From: an uncultured Collinsella sp. | GTDB lineage: Bacteria; Actinomycetota; Coriobacteriia; Coriobacteriales; Coriobacteriaceae | Reading direction: 5' to 3' | Assembly (NCBI GenBank): GCA_902470345.1 | Contig: CABRGB010000002.1 | Location: 29,194 to 93,193 of the forward strand | Length of the DNA stretch: 64,000 nucleotides | Part shown: piece after piece, positions 34,698 through 43,821 of the stretch | Layout of the letters: every line of letters begins with the position of its first letter | How positions within the stretch are numbered: position 1 is the stretch's first letter | The notes under the pieces: generated by a model | What the model was told of the DNA's origin: nothing | The model's database searches: none | What the model saw: the letters and a program-made list of their open reading frames with translations, nothing else | Program-made: the position numbers and the translations under genes

Positions 34698-35852
34698 ATG
34701 GACGAAATCGTCTGCGCAAACACCGCATTCCGCTACTGGCGCTGCCCACCGCAGGTGCGCGACCTCTACCCGCGCCTACCCAACTCCGAAGACGGCTGGC
34801 GAGCCCTATCCAAAGCCCCTTTCGTAACCGACGTCCTCAAGACGCCAGTCATCACAGCAGCATCAACACGAAGTAACCTGCATTCCGATACAAGAAGGAC
34901 CATCCGATGGAATAGCGCCTATACAGACAAAGTTTCCATCGACACGGGTATGGGCTTTAGCGTCACAGACCCTCTTAATACGTTATTCACCATGACTCGA
35001 AGCGTTTCTTCATGCGACCTGGTTCTGGCTATGTACGAATTTTGCGGATGGTTCTCGGTTTTTAAACCATCATCCGCGGTCGACATGGCACTTGAGCAGG
35101 CAAAATCAGAAGAAGAGCAGTACACCACAGAAAGCCTGTTTGAACTAGACGAAACTCAAGACGAGGCCCCATGGAAGCGAGTCTATGCTCGGGCGCACCA
35201 GAAGGACAGCGAGAATAATCAAAGTGGGCAGCTGGATGACGGATCCGGAAATAAAGCTAACGGAAAGGGCACATCGCTCTGGATGAGAAAGCCTCTTATT
35301 GAAATAGAAGAACTGCATAGATTTGCAGCGAAGGTTAAAAGCGAGATGTGGGGAAAGCAATTCTACGAAGCCGCACAGCAGGTAATGGGTATTGCTGCAT
35401 CCCCGCTAGAAGTTGCTGGAATCATGTTGCTAAGTCATCCGAGGCGCGCCGGCGGAGCGGAGTTTAAAAACATATTCGTCAACGACCTAACACCGCTGTC
35501 GAATTCAGCTCGGAAAATCGCAGGCCAGAAAATCTGTTACGGCGATATCGTTATCGTAAACCCAATAACAATGAAGGCTGTGATTATCTAACTTCAAGGA
35601 GAGGTTATCCATGGATCGGGCGCCGTGCTTGACCACGATGCCGCCCGAATGACAGCATTGCAAAGCATGGGATACGACGTATTTCTTGTAACCCATGACA
35701 TGCTCAATGATCACGATCAGCTTGATGCCATCATTCACAGTGTGTGCGAGCGATTGGAGTTGCGCTACAAACCAAAAACCGAGGCGATGAGATGCGCTGA
35801 AACCAGATTGCGGGCCAACGTTCTGTGCAATTGGCTTGATTTTGGTAAGTAA
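34698..35852 (+). pseudogene. Endonuclease-like protein split by an in-frame stop codon
   Basis: ATG 34698 opens a 297-codon frame (MDEIVCANTAFRYWRCPPQVR...) ending at TAA 35589-35591. The same frame continues with no shift from the next codon to a TAA at 35850-35852. It reads GAVLDHDAARMTALQSMGYDVFLVTHDML...IIHSVCERL, which looks like the C-terminal end of the Vsr/DUF559-type endonuclease domain found on coriobacterial proteins of this kind. The TAA replaces a residue just after KAVII, where a PD-(D/E)xK fold would carry its E; GDIVIVNP upstream would hold the D. Family assignment is by pattern only. As given the protein lacks its end. Confidence 0.55.
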
Positions 35853-35913
35853 TAATGCCCAAGTGAGCATTTTTAACACTTTATATGCTGCCAGTAATTA
35901 AGTGCCATTTTAT

Positions 35914-36061
35914 AACCACGCCGGTTTACTACGTTGGATTGGGGATGGTCGAGCACAACGAATTTGCCGCTCGTAAAACCGCAGGTAGATCGCCTGCCCT
36001 CTTTGTGAAAGTAGGCGTGAGGTCGGAAATCCGAGAATCAGCGTAGTAAACCGGTCTGTTT
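35914..36061 (+). repeat. 148-nt element with inverted-repeat ends, copy 1
   Basis: Ends share CCGGTTTACTACG and its complement CGTAGTAAACCGG. The interior contains AAAACCGCAGGTAG (35975-35988). It is homologous to 36953-37100, with the same length and the same relative position before a tRNA-Ala cassette. Confidence 0.8.
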
Positions 36062-36322
36062 ATGAAGCGACTAGCTGGGGCGAGCTAAGCACGGTTCCGT
36101 AAATTGGCCCGAAGGCGTGCGGAAGGGCTCACGCTCTCGGATGCACCGCGGATCGCTTTGGTCTGGCCGGCGGCATCTGGGGCGACATGCCGAGCCCCGG
36201 GAAGGAAGGCGGCGGGCTTACCGCCGCCCGCGGGGCTCGCCCCGCGGGCTATGTCGGGCATCGTGTGTCTCTTCGGCCCAGTGCCCGTTCCACGCGTCGC
36301 AAAATATTATTCAAAATTGTCC

Positions 36323-36351
36323 TTGCATCGCCGTCCGAGTTCCCGTATAGT
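36323..36351 (+). promoter_or_regulatory. tRNA-Ala promoter, copy 1
   Basis: TTGCAT, 17-bp spacer, TATAGT, ending 11 bp before the tRNA 5' end. Confidence 0.8.
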
Positions 36352-36362
36352 ACTTTTCGCAC

Positions 36363-36435
36363 GGGGGCGTAGCTCAGCTGGGAGAGCGCTTGACTGGCAG
36401 TCAAGAGGTCAGGGGTTCGATCCCCCTCGTCTCCA
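36363..36435 (+). tRNA. tRNA-Ala (anticodon GGC), copy 1
   Basis: Acceptor GGGGGCG/CGTCTCC with the G3-U70 alanine identity pair, anticodon loop CTGGCAG (GGC), and T-loop GGTTCGATCC. CCA is not encoded. Confidence 0.95.
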
Positions 36436-36450
36436 CCCGAGCAATGAGTG

Positions 36451-36479
36451 AGGCTCCAACGCAAGTTGGGGCCTTTTTT
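36451..36479 (+). terminator. Terminator of tRNA-Ala copy 1
   Basis: GGCTCCAAC/GTTGGGGCC stem, GCAA loop, then six T. Confidence 0.9.
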
Positions 36480-36611
36480 CATATCTATAGATTTAGGTCA
36501 TGTGTTGGCTGGGTAGCATCTTGGCGACATACCCATTGTTAAATACGAATATGAATGTTAATAACTTTACGTCTCTGGATGGCAAAGCTAGTCTGCAGCA
36601 CTAATAACAAA

Positions 36612-36636
36612 GAGGCCGGACGTAATGCCCGGCCTC
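36612..36636 (-). terminator. Terminator of the minus-strand tRNA
   Basis: GAGGCCGG / CCGGCCTC stem; on the minus strand TTTGTTATTAG follows. Confidence 0.7.
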
Positions 36637-36645
36637 GAAATACTC

Positions 36646-36721
36646 TGGTGGGCCCTCCGGGATTCGAACCCAGAACCCAGGGATTATGAGTCCCCTGCGC
36701 TAACCGTTGCGCCAAGAGCCC
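36646..36721 (-). tRNA. tRNA with CAU anticodon (Met, or Ile2 if lysidine-modified)
   Basis: Minus-strand cloverleaf: acceptor GGGCTCT/AGGGCCC, anticodon loop CTCATAA, T-arm GGGTTCGAATCCC, encoded CCA. It lacks initiator features such as the mismatched first pair, so it is elongator Met or Ile2; I cannot separate these by eye. Confidence 0.9.
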
Positions 36722-36952
36722 TTTTGAACGGTGAATGCAATTCTAACAAAGGCAACTCAGGCCTAATTTCTTCGCTTCACGTCGTGAAATACTACCATGC
36801 ACGAGCAAGTCGCACAACGCAAGATCAAATCCGATGCTAAACAACAGCTAATCTAGGCGCGTCGCGGAAAAGACGTGTTTTAAAAATAGTTAAAGCCTAT
36901 ATTTCAGGGGTCCAACATATTTGTGCGTGAAATCAACCTGATGCCATTTCAA

Positions 36953-37100
36953 AACCATGCCGGTTTACTACGACGGATCGGCGATGCCCGAGCACCGCGT
37001 GTTCTTCATTTGCAAAACCGCAGGTAGGAAGCCCGCCGCTTACGCCAAAAGGCGAGTGTGGTCGGACATTCCTGATTCATCGTAGTAAACTGGCATGGTT
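36953..37100 (+). repeat. 148-nt element with inverted-repeat ends, copy 2
   Basis: Terminal arms 36953-36972 and 37081-37100 pair at 19 of 20 positions (AACCATGCCGGTTTACTACG). The interior AAAACCGCAGGTAG is shared with copy 1. The elements diverge elsewhere, so they are old relatives rather than a fresh duplication. Confidence 0.8.
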
Positions 37101-37284
37101 CTGAAGCGCAGGGGAGGGGCGCTTCGCAATCAGGCCCGATAATGGGACTAGCGGCGCTCAGGAAACTCGGTTGCGCGGGGCGGTCCGTGCTCCGCGCGCC
37201 AAGTCGGCCGGCGCACGGACCGTGCGTGGGCCGCGCACCCGCGCGTGCGCGCCGGCGCCCGCGAAAGTTTTTCCAAAATTGTCC

Positions 37285-37313
37285 TTGCATCGCCGTCCGA
37301 GTTCCCGTATAGT
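37285..37313 (+). promoter_or_regulatory. tRNA-Ala promoter, copy 2
   Basis: Same TTGCAT-17-TATAGT as copy 1. Confidence 0.8.
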
Positions 37314-37324
37314 ACTTTTCGCAC

Positions 37325-37397
37325 GGGGGCGTAGCTCAGCTGGGAGAGCGCTTGACTGGCAGTCAAGAGGTCAGGGGTTCGATCCCCCTCGTCTCCA
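37325..37397 (+). tRNA. tRNA-Ala (anticodon GGC), copy 2
   Basis: Identical to copy 1 across the whole tRNA, including the G3-U70 pair and GGC anticodon. Confidence 0.95.
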
Positions 37398-37412
37398 CCC
37401 GAGCATTGAATG

Positions 37413-37441
37413 AGGCTCCAACGCAAGTTGGGGCCTTTTTT
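37413..37441 (+). terminator. Terminator of tRNA-Ala copy 2
   Basis: Same GGCTCCAAC/GTTGGGGCC hairpin and T run as copy 1. Confidence 0.9.
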
Positions 37442-37472
37442 CATATAGGAACACAAGGTCAAAGGCGGCACC

Positions 37473-39506
37473 ATGATCCTCCTGGTCGACAAGATCGAAA
37501 AAAGCTTCGGCGCGCGCGTCCTCTTTAGCGGCGCGTCCTTCCAGATCAACCCCGGCGAGCGCTTTGCGCTTGTAGGACCCAACGGCGCCGGCAAAACCAC
37601 CATGCTCAAGATCATCATGGGCATCGACAGCCCCGACGCCGGCCAGGTCCAGTACGCCAAGGACTGCCAGGTGGGCTACCTAGAGCAGGAAACTAACCTA
37701 GAGCACAAGGACACCACCATCCTCGCCGAGGTCATGGCAGCCGCCAAGGAAATCCGCCGCATGGGCGAGCGCGCCAACGAGCTGCAGGCCCAGATCACCG
37801 AGCTCTCCGAGCAAGGCAAGGACGTCGACGCACTCCTCAACGAGTACGGCCAGGTCCAGGACCGCTTTGAGCACCTGGGCGGCTACGAGCTCGAGAGCAA
37901 CGCCCGCAAGATCCTGTCCGGCCTGGGCTTTAAAGTTACCGACTTTGAGCGCCCGTGCTCCGAGTTCTCGGGCGGCTGGCAGATGCGCATCGCGCTGGCC
38001 AAGCTCTTCCTGCGCCACCCCGACCTGCTGCTGCTGGACGAGCCCACCAACCACTTGGACCTCGAAAGCGTCCAGTGGCTGCGCGGCTTTATCGCCAACT
38101 ACGACGGCGCCGTGCTCATCGTCAGCCACGACCGCGCCTTCATGGACGCCTGCGTCGATCACGTTGCCGCGCTCGAGAACCGTCGCGTGACCACCTATAC
38201 CGGCAACTACAGCAGCTACCTCAAGCAGCGCGAGGACAACCTGGAGCAGATGCGCGCCAAGCGCGCTGCCCAGGAGCGCGACATCGCCCACATGCAGGTC
38301 TTCGTCGACAAGTTCCGCTACAAGCCCACCAAGGCCGCCCAGGCGCAGGAGCGCATCCGCAAGATCGAACAGATCAAAAAGGAGCTCGTCATCCTGCCCG
38401 AGGGCCACAAACACATCGACTTTAAGTTCCCCGACCCGCCGCGCTCCGGCGACATGGTCGTGGGCCTCGAGGGCGTCTCAAAGTCCTACGGCAACAAGCA
38501 CATCTACAGCGACATCGACCTCAAGCTCTACCGCGGCGAGCACGTGGCGCTCGTCGGCCCCAACGGAGCCGGCAAGTCTACCCTCATGAAGATCCTCGCC
38601 GGCCTGGAGCCGCCCACCACCGGCACGCGCGACCTGGGCACCAACGTCGGCGTCGCTTACTATGCCCAGCACGCGCTCGAGGGCATGACCGAGTCCAATT
38701 CCGTCCTGCAAGAGATCGACACTGTCACGCCCAGGTGGACCGTGCCGCAGCAGCGCAGCCTGCTGGGCGCCTTCCTGTTTAGCGACAGCGATTCCATCGA
38801 AAAGCAGGTCCGCGTCCTCTCCGGTGGCGAAAAGGCGCGTCTGGCCCTGGCTAAGATGCTCGTGGCCCCCGAGGCACTCCTGTGCCTGGACGAGCCCACC
38901 AACCACCTGGACATCGACTCGGTGGACATGCTCGAGAACGCCCTGCAAAACTTCCCCGGCACCATCGTGCTGATTAGCCACGACGAGCACCTGGTGCGCG
39001 CCGTGGCCAACCGCATCATCGACATCCGCGACGGCAAGGTCACGGTCTACGACGGCGATTACGACTACTACCTCTACAAGCGCGAGGACCTCGCGGCCCG
39101 CGCCGCCGCCGAGGCTGCAGGGGAGAGCACACCGGCCGCGACCAAGGTAACCAAAGCCAGCGCCGCCCAGGCCGACACCCCCGCCGCGGCGCCTAAGCCA
39201 GCCGAGGGCAAAAAGACCAAGGAGCAAAAGCGCGCTGAGGCACAGGCCCGTGCCGCGCTCAATAAAAAACTCAAGGGCGTGCGCAACCAGCTCAAGAAGA
39301 TCGAGACGGAGCTCGACAAGAAGCGCGCCCGCTATGACGAGCTTATGGAATTGATGGCGAGCGAAGAACTTTATGCCGATCAGGATAAGTTCAACGCCGC
39401 GCTGGGGGAATATAACGGCCTTAAGCAAGAGCTGCCCAAGCTCGAGGACGAATGGCTGGAGCTTTCCACCCAGATCGAAGAGGAGACCGCGCGTGAACTC
39501 TCGTAA
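37473..39506 (+). CDS. ABC-F family ATP-binding protein (Uup/EttA type)
   Basis: A 677-residue soluble protein with two ABC domains and no membrane helices. Domain 1 has Walker [10 protein letters not shown] (about 33-41), signature [10 protein letters not shown] and [12 protein letters not shown]. Domain 2 has [18 protein letters not shown] and [11 protein letters not shown]. The linker between them ([21 protein letters not shown]) is the ABC-F P-site interaction motif region. An Ala/Pro/Lys-rich spacer and a C-terminal coiled coil (about 580-677) resemble Uup/YdiF. Such proteins act on the ribosome or on DNA-associated processes. It opens the long + strand core gene run. Confidence 0.93.
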   Translation: MILLVDKIEKSFGARVLFSGASFQINPGERFALVGPNGAGKTTMLKIIMGIDSPDAGQVQYAKDCQVGYLEQETNLEHKDTTILAEVMAAAKEIRRMGERANELQAQITELSEQGKDVDALLNEYGQVQDRFEHLGGYELESNARKILSGLGFKVTDFERPCSEFSGGWQMRIALAKLFLRHPDLLLLDEPTNHLDLESVQWLRGFIANYDGAVLIVSHDRAFMDACVDHVAALENRRVTTYTGNYSSYLKQREDNLEQMRAKRAAQERDIAHMQVFVDKFRYKPTKAAQAQERIRKIEQIKKELVILPEGHKHIDFKFPDPPRSGDMVVGLEGVSKSYGNKHIYSDIDLKLYRGEHVALVGPNGAGKSTLMKILAGLEPPTTGTRDLGTNVGVAYYAQHALEGMTESNSVLQEIDTVTPRWTVPQQRSLLGAFLFSDSDSIEKQVRVLSGGEKARLALAKMLVAPEALLCLDEPTNHLDIDSVDMLENALQNFPGTIVLISHDEHLVRAVANRIIDIRDGKVTVYDGDYDYYLYKREDLAARAAAEAAGESTPAATKVTKASAAQADTPAAAPKPAEGKKTKEQKRAEAQARAALNKKLKGVRNQLKKIETELDKKRARYDELMELMASEELYADQDKFNAALGEYNGLKQELPKLEDEWLELSTQIEEETARELS

Positions 39507-39789
39507 AGCCGCTGCCGTGGCGATGAGCATCATCGCCATCGCGTGCCGCATCTGTGGCATCTTTATGAGCGCGATGACCGTGCTGCTGTGCTTTAGCGGC
39601 CTCACCGCCAAGCTGCAGATCGTGGGCTTTGTCGTTGAGCTTTCGCGCGCGCTGCCGAGTGCCATCGCCGGCTACGGCGTCATCACATCGCCCTTCGGCG
39701 GCGTGTTTCGCCTGGATTACGCCATCGTGGCCGTCATCCTGTTTGTGGCCGACTACCTGCTCACGCGCGCCTCGCGCCGCGTCCGCTAG
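39493..39789 (+). CDS. Small hypothetical membrane protein
   Basis: A 98-residue protein from GTG 39493, which overlaps the end of the ABC-F gene by 14 bp and is preceded by GAGGAGA. It has two or three hydrophobic helices (about 7-45 and 72-90: [18 protein letters not shown]..., [17 protein letters not shown]) and a basic C-terminus. No family recognised. Tight coupling on both sides indicates it is real and cotranscribed with the M50 protease gene 9 bp downstream. Confidence 0.6.
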   Translation: MNSRKAAAVAMSIIAIACRICGIFMSAMTVLLCFSGLTAKLQIVGFVVELSRALPSAIAGYGVITSPFGGVFRLDYAIVAVILFVADYLLTRASRRVR

Positions 39790-39798
39790 GGGATTGAC

Positions 39799-40482
39799 AT
39801 GTCCAGCAGCTACTTCATGAACCTGCTCGCCAGCGCTGTCGCCGTCATCGTGGGCATCGTCATCCACGAGAGCGCGCACGCCGCCGCGGCCTGGGCACTC
39901 GGCGACAAGACGGCCCGTTCGCGCGGCCGCGTCTCGCTCAACCCGGTCAACCATATCGACCCGTTCGGTACCGTCCTCCTGCCGCTGCTCATGCTCGCCG
40001 CCGGCGGCCCGGTGTTCGCCTTTGCCAAGCCGGTGCCCGTCTACCTCAACAACCTTAAGCACCCCAAGCGCGACGAGGTTCTGGTGAGCGCAGCCGGTCC
40101 CGCATCGAACATCGCACTGGCATGTCTTGCGTCCGCCCTCATGCATGCAGCGTACGGCAACCTCTACGCCAGCATGTCCTTTGCCGTGGCGTCCCAAATC
40201 ATGAACTTCGGCGCCACCTTTATCGTGGTCAACCTGTCGCTCGCGTTCTTTAACCTCATCCCGATCCCGCCGCTCGACGGCTCGTCGATCATCGTTCCGT
40301 TCCTCAAAGGCAAGGCGCTCGCCAACTACTACCGTCTGCAGCAATACGCCATGCCGATCCTTATCATCGTGCTGTACCTGCTGCCCATGTGGACCGGCAT
40401 CGACGTAATTGGCCGCTATTTCGACGTTACCGTGTATCCGCTGGCGGAGCAGCTGCTCAACTTCGCAATCGCCGGCATCTAG
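39799..40482 (+). CDS. Site-2 protease family (M50) membrane metalloprotease
   Basis: A 227-residue protein with about six membrane helices. HESAH (about 25-29) supplies the zinc ligands and catalytic Glu. NPVNHIDPFGT and, later, FNLIPIPPLDG give the Asp ligand motif of rhomboid-like S2P (Rv/YwhC subgroup). No PDZ domain. It likely cleaves membrane-embedded substrates; target unknown. It lies just upstream of scpA, a common neighbourhood in Gram-positive and actinobacterial genomes. Confidence 0.88.
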   Translation: MSSSYFMNLLASAVAVIVGIVIHESAHAAAAWALGDKTARSRGRVSLNPVNHIDPFGTVLLPLLMLAAGGPVFAFAKPVPVYLNNLKHPKRDEVLVSAAGPASNIALACLASALMHAAYGNLYASMSFAVASQIMNFGATFIVVNLSLAFFNLIPIPPLDGSSIIVPFLKGKALANYYRLQQYAMPILIIVLYLLPMWTGIDVIGRYFDVTVYPLAEQLLNFAIAGI

Positions 40483-40566
40483 GGTAAACTTACAGGTCGA
40501 CCGCGCAAAACGGTCGCAGCATGCACCCAAACCGCGCCGCGAAGGCGCCGTCAAAGGAGGTCGAAA

Positions 40567-41376
40567 ATGTCGTATCGCGTGTCGACGCAGGTCTACAGCG
40601 GACCGTTCGACCTGCTGCTGCAGCTGGTAACCCGCCAAAAAGTAGATATCGGCGCCATCTCGATCAGCGAGGTGGCAGAGCAATACCTGGCCGAGGTCGA
40701 GCGCATCGAGGCGCTGGACCTGGACGTGGCGAGCGACTTTTTGCTGGTCGCGGCAACCCTTTTGGACATCAAGGCCGCCTCGCTGGTCCCCCAGGAGACC
40801 CCCAGCAAATCCGTCGACGATGACGAAGATGACGAAGACCTCGAGGAGCTCAGCGCACTCGATGGCGATGCCCTGCGCGAGGTCCTGATCCAGCGCCTTA
40901 TCGCCTACAAGCAGTTTAAGGGCGCGGCGGCGGCCCTTGGCGCGCGCATGCAGGTCGAAAGCCGCATGCATCCGCGTGTGGCCGGCCCCGACCCCGAGTT
41001 CCTGGGCCTTATGCCCGACTACCTGGCCGGCATCACCCTGCGCGGTCTCGCCGTCATCTGCGCCGACTTGGACGGTAAGCGCCAGACCTTCCTGCTGGAG
41101 GCCGAGCACGTGGCACCGCATCGCGTGCCGCTCGACCTGACGGTGGCCTCGGTCGACCGCTTTACCATGGCGCACCAAACCTGCACCTTCCGCGAGTTGC
41201 TGGACGGCGATGCCACTACCGAGCAGCTCGTCGTTACCTTCCTGGCCATGCTGGAGCTCGCCAAGCGCGGCTCGCTCACACTGAGCCAGGATGAGATCTT
41301 TGGAACTATTCAAATCAACCGCGTCGAGGGCGCCGAGGCATACGTGCCCGGCAAGGGCCCCGAGCTCACCGAATAG
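40567..41376 (+). CDS. scpA: Segregation and condensation protein A
   Basis: A 269-residue kleisin. The N-terminus (YSGPFDLLLQLVTRQKVDIGAISISEVAEQYL, in parts) is the ScpA SMC-binding pattern, followed by the acidic middle (DDDEDDEDLEEL, about 80-92) and a C-terminal winged helix. It forms the condensin-like complex with SMC and ScpB in chromosome segregation. AAAGGAGG sits 7 bp before ATG 40567; scpB follows after 11 bp. Confidence 0.93.
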   Translation: MSYRVSTQVYSGPFDLLLQLVTRQKVDIGAISISEVAEQYLAEVERIEALDLDVASDFLLVAATLLDIKAASLVPQETPSKSVDDDEDDEDLEELSALDGDALREVLIQRLIAYKQFKGAAAALGARMQVESRMHPRVAGPDPEFLGLMPDYLAGITLRGLAVICADLDGKRQTFLLEAEHVAPHRVPLDLTVASVDRFTMAHQTCTFRELLDGDATTEQLVVTFLAMLELAKRGSLTLSQDEIFGTIQINRVEGAEAYVPGKGPELTE

Positions 41377-41387
41377 GAGCGGCAACC

Positions 41388-42116
41388 ATGTCAACCCTTT
41401 CCACGCTAGAGGCAAACAGCCTCAAAGGCGCCCTCGAGGCACTGCTGCTGGTGTCGAGCGACCCCGTGAGCGCACCCGCGCTGGCAGGTGCGCTGGATAT
41501 CGCCCCCGGCGAGTGCGCGTCGCTTTTGGCCGAGCTCAAAGTTGAGTACGAGGAGGCCAATCGCGGCTTTCAGCTGCGCGAGGTCGCCGGTGGCTGGCGC
41601 CTGTTTACGCACCCCGCCTACCACGATGTGGTCGAGGCATTTGTGCTGAGCTGGGACACGCAAAAGCTGTCGCAGGCGGCGCTTGAGACCCTGGCCGTGA
41701 TCGCCTATCACCAGCCCGTTACGCGCGAGGTGGTCAAGGGCATCCGCGGCGTCAACTCCGACGGCGTCATCGCGTCGCTCGTGGACAAGGGCCTGGTGCG
41801 CGAGCTCGGCCGAGACCCCCAGCGCGGTCAGGCCATCATTTACGGCACGACCAACGCCTTTTTGGAGAAGTTCGGCCTGCGCTCCACTCGCGACCTGCCC
41901 GATCTGGAGCAGTTTGCCCCCGACGAGCAGTCGCGCCAGTTTATCCGCGAGCGCCTGAGCGGCCGCAGCATTCAGTCCACGCTCGAGGAGCAGGCCGAGG
42001 ACCTGGACGAAGAGCGCGAACTGATCGATATCGATGTTGAAGATGTTGAGGCAGTCGAGGACGAGGATACCCTGGTTGTCGACGATACCTCGGAGGACAT
42101 GCATGACGAGGACTAA
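41388..42116 (+). CDS. scpB: Segregation and condensation protein B
   Basis: A 242-residue tandem winged-helix protein. TLAVIAYHQPVTREVVKGIRG is the family hallmark, with a VLVSSDPVSAPALA-like N-terminal wing and the GLVRELGR turn. The C-terminal 45 residues are a very acidic tail (EEQAEDLDEERELIDIDVEDV...), longer than in many ScpB. It partners ScpA. The last 14 bp overlap the pseudouridine synthase gene. Confidence 0.93.
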   Translation: MSTLSTLEANSLKGALEALLLVSSDPVSAPALAGALDIAPGECASLLAELKVEYEEANRGFQLREVAGGWRLFTHPAYHDVVEAFVLSWDTQKLSQAALETLAVIAYHQPVTREVVKGIRGVNSDGVIASLVDKGLVRELGRDPQRGQAIIYGTTNAFLEKFGLRSTRDLPDLEQFAPDEQSRQFIRERLSGRSIQSTLEEQAEDLDEERELIDIDVEDVEAVEDEDTLVVDDTSEDMHDED

Positions 42117-43065
42117 CGAAGCAGAGGTGACGCGCGCCGCAGGCGCCACAACGCCCGCAGGCGACGCCCAGCCCGTCTACCCGCACACGATGCGCCTACA
42201 GCGCTTTTTGGCACGCGCGGGCGTGGCGAGCCGCCGCGGCTCGGAGGACCTGATGACCGCAGGCCGCGTGACTGTTAACGGCGAGGTCGCGACCGAACTG
42301 GGCACCAAGGTCGACGTCGACCGCGACAACATCGAGGTTGATGGCATGCCCGTCAAGCTCAACCAGGGCGCCGTGTACCTGATGCTCTACAAGCCGACCG
42401 GCTACCTCACCACCATGAGCGATCCGCAGGAGCGCCCCTGCGTGGCCGAGCTGGTCCCCCGCGACCGCTTTCCGGGACTCTTCCCGGTGGGTCGCCTGGA
42501 CCGTGACACCACGGGCCTTTTGCTCTTTACCACCGACGGCGACCTGTCGCAGGACCTGCTGCACCCCAGCAAGCACGTCTACAAGACCTACCAGGCTTTG
42601 GTGGACGGCCACCTGACCGATCGCGACTTGGAACCGCTCCGTCGCGGCATCGAGCTCGACGACGGCTTGTGCCAGCCGGCGATCTGCCGGGTCATCAACG
42701 CGCGCGAAGCCGAGGCGGTGGCCCCGCAAGGTGTCAAGCCCGGCACCACTGCCGTGGAGGTCATCATCCGCGAGGGCCGAAAGAACCAGGTCAAGCGCAT
42801 GCTGAGCAAGATACACCACCCGGTGATCCGCCTGCACCGCTGCAACTTTGCCGGACTGGAGCTCAAGGACGTGGCCAAAGGCTCGTGGCGCGAGCTCACC
42901 GACCGCGAGGTGCAAATCCTCAAGGCCGGCGGCATCCCGCCTAAGCAGGCCAGCTCCAAGCGCGCCGCCGCGCCGGCGACCAATACCGCGAGTCGCACGC
43001 GCCACCACGGCAGCCACGGCTCCGCACCCAAGCGCAACACCTACCGCGAGCGCTACACGGGCTAG
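42103..43065 (+). CDS. rluB: 23S rRNA pseudouridine synthase, RluB/RsuA family
   Basis: A 320-residue enzyme. An S4 RNA-binding domain (MRLQRFLARAGVASRRGSEDLM..., about 30-75) precedes the RsuA-type catalytic domain with GRLDRDTTGLLLFTTDGDLSQ, whose Asp is the nucleophile, and REGRKNQVKRM. A basic His/Arg-rich tail ends the protein. It modifies rRNA in the large-subunit peptidyl-transferase region if truly RluB. The scpA-scpB-rluB order is widespread in Gram-positive and actinobacterial genomes. ATG 42103 overlaps scpB. Confidence 0.9.
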   Translation: MTRTNEAEVTRAAGATTPAGDAQPVYPHTMRLQRFLARAGVASRRGSEDLMTAGRVTVNGEVATELGTKVDVDRDNIEVDGMPVKLNQGAVYLMLYKPTGYLTTMSDPQERPCVAELVPRDRFPGLFPVGRLDRDTTGLLLFTTDGDLSQDLLHPSKHVYKTYQALVDGHLTDRDLEPLRRGIELDDGLCQPAICRVINAREAEAVAPQGVKPGTTAVEVIIREGRKNQVKRMLSKIHHPVIRLHRCNFAGLELKDVAKGSWRELTDREVQILKAGGIPPKQASSKRAAAPATNTASRTRHHGSHGSAPKRNTYRERYTG

Positions 43066-43131
43066 GCAACCCGTCGCGCATCAACGCCCGCGTCCCATAC
43101 CAGCACGTCAACCACCGAAAGGAAGCATTGC

Positions 43132-43818
43132 ATGATCGTCGCCATCGACGGCCCCGCCGGTTCCGGCAAGTCCACCATCGCCAAGGAGATCGCCCGCCAG
43201 CTGGGCTTTAACAAGCTCGACACGGGCGCCATGTATCGCGCCGTCACCTTCGCCGCGCTCGACCGCGGCATCGATCTGGACGACGAGGCGGCAATCGACG
43301 CCCTCGCCGAGCAGATCGAAATCCGCTTTACCAACAGCACCGGCGAGGATACGCGCCTGACCATTGACGGCCAGGACGCATCGGCTGCCATTCGCACCCC
43401 GCAGGTCGACGCTAACGTATCCAAGGTCTCGGCCTACCCGGGTGTGCGCGCGGCCATGCTCATCCATCAGCGCCGCGCCGCCGAGGACCGCGATATCGTG
43501 GCCGAGGGTCGCGATATCGGAACCGTCGTGTTCCCCAACGCGCAGGTCAAGGTGTTCCTGACCGCCGACCCGCGCGAGCGTGCCCGTCGCCGCGTGCTGC
43601 AGCGCCACCAAAACGACGCACAGCCGCTCGCTACCGAGCAGCTCGAGGCCGAGGTCGACGAGACCCTCGACGCCCTCAAGCAGCGCGACAAGCTCGACAG
43701 CAGCCGCGAGGTCGCGCCGCTCGTGCCCGCCGAGGACGCCGTGCACGTCGACTCCACCGCCCACACCATCGACGAGGTCGTCCGCATTATCGAGGACCTC
43801 ATCAACCAAAGGAGGTAG
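43132..43818 (+). CDS. cmk: Cytidylate kinase
   Basis: A 228-residue P-loop kinase phosphorylating CMP/dCMP. It begins MIVAIDGPAGSGKSTIAKEIA (P-loop at about 7-15), with LDTGAMYRAVTFAAL and the EGRDIGTVVFPNA / RERARRR lid segment, all diagnostic. GGAAGCATT precedes the ATG. It is followed 3 bp later by plsC, and Cmk next to PlsC/IspH/Der is a common core cluster. Confidence 0.95.
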   Translation: MIVAIDGPAGSGKSTIAKEIARQLGFNKLDTGAMYRAVTFAALDRGIDLDDEAAIDALAEQIEIRFTNSTGEDTRLTIDGQDASAAIRTPQVDANVSKVSAYPGVRAAMLIHQRRAAEDRDIVAEGRDIGTVVFPNAQVKVFLTADPRERARRRVLQRHQNDAQPLATEQLEAEVDETLDALKQRDKLDSSREVAPLVPAEDAVHVDSTAHTIDEVVRIIEDLINQRR

Positions 43819-43821
43819 CCC

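Larger units (their letters stand above)
36312..36484 (+). repeat. tRNA-Ala cassette duplication, copy 1
   Basis: This 173-bp segment with promoter, tRNA-Ala and terminator is repeated at 37274-37446 with only a couple of differences, between tRNA and terminator. Confidence 0.95.
37274..37446 (+). repeat. tRNA-Ala cassette duplication, copy 2
   Basis: Matches 36312-36484 without gaps at a constant offset of 962 bp. Confidence 0.95.

Noticed and set aside
36363..37397. The two tRNA-Ala genes as attL/attR of an integrated island
   Set aside because: Both are complete with promoters and terminators, only 962 bp apart, and no integrase lies between; tandem duplication is simpler.
39421..41415. 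664-codon minus-strand open frame opposite the ABC-F end, M50 protease and scpA
   Set aside because: Shadow of GC-rich codons; no domain or ribosome site, and all plus-strand genes there are well supported.
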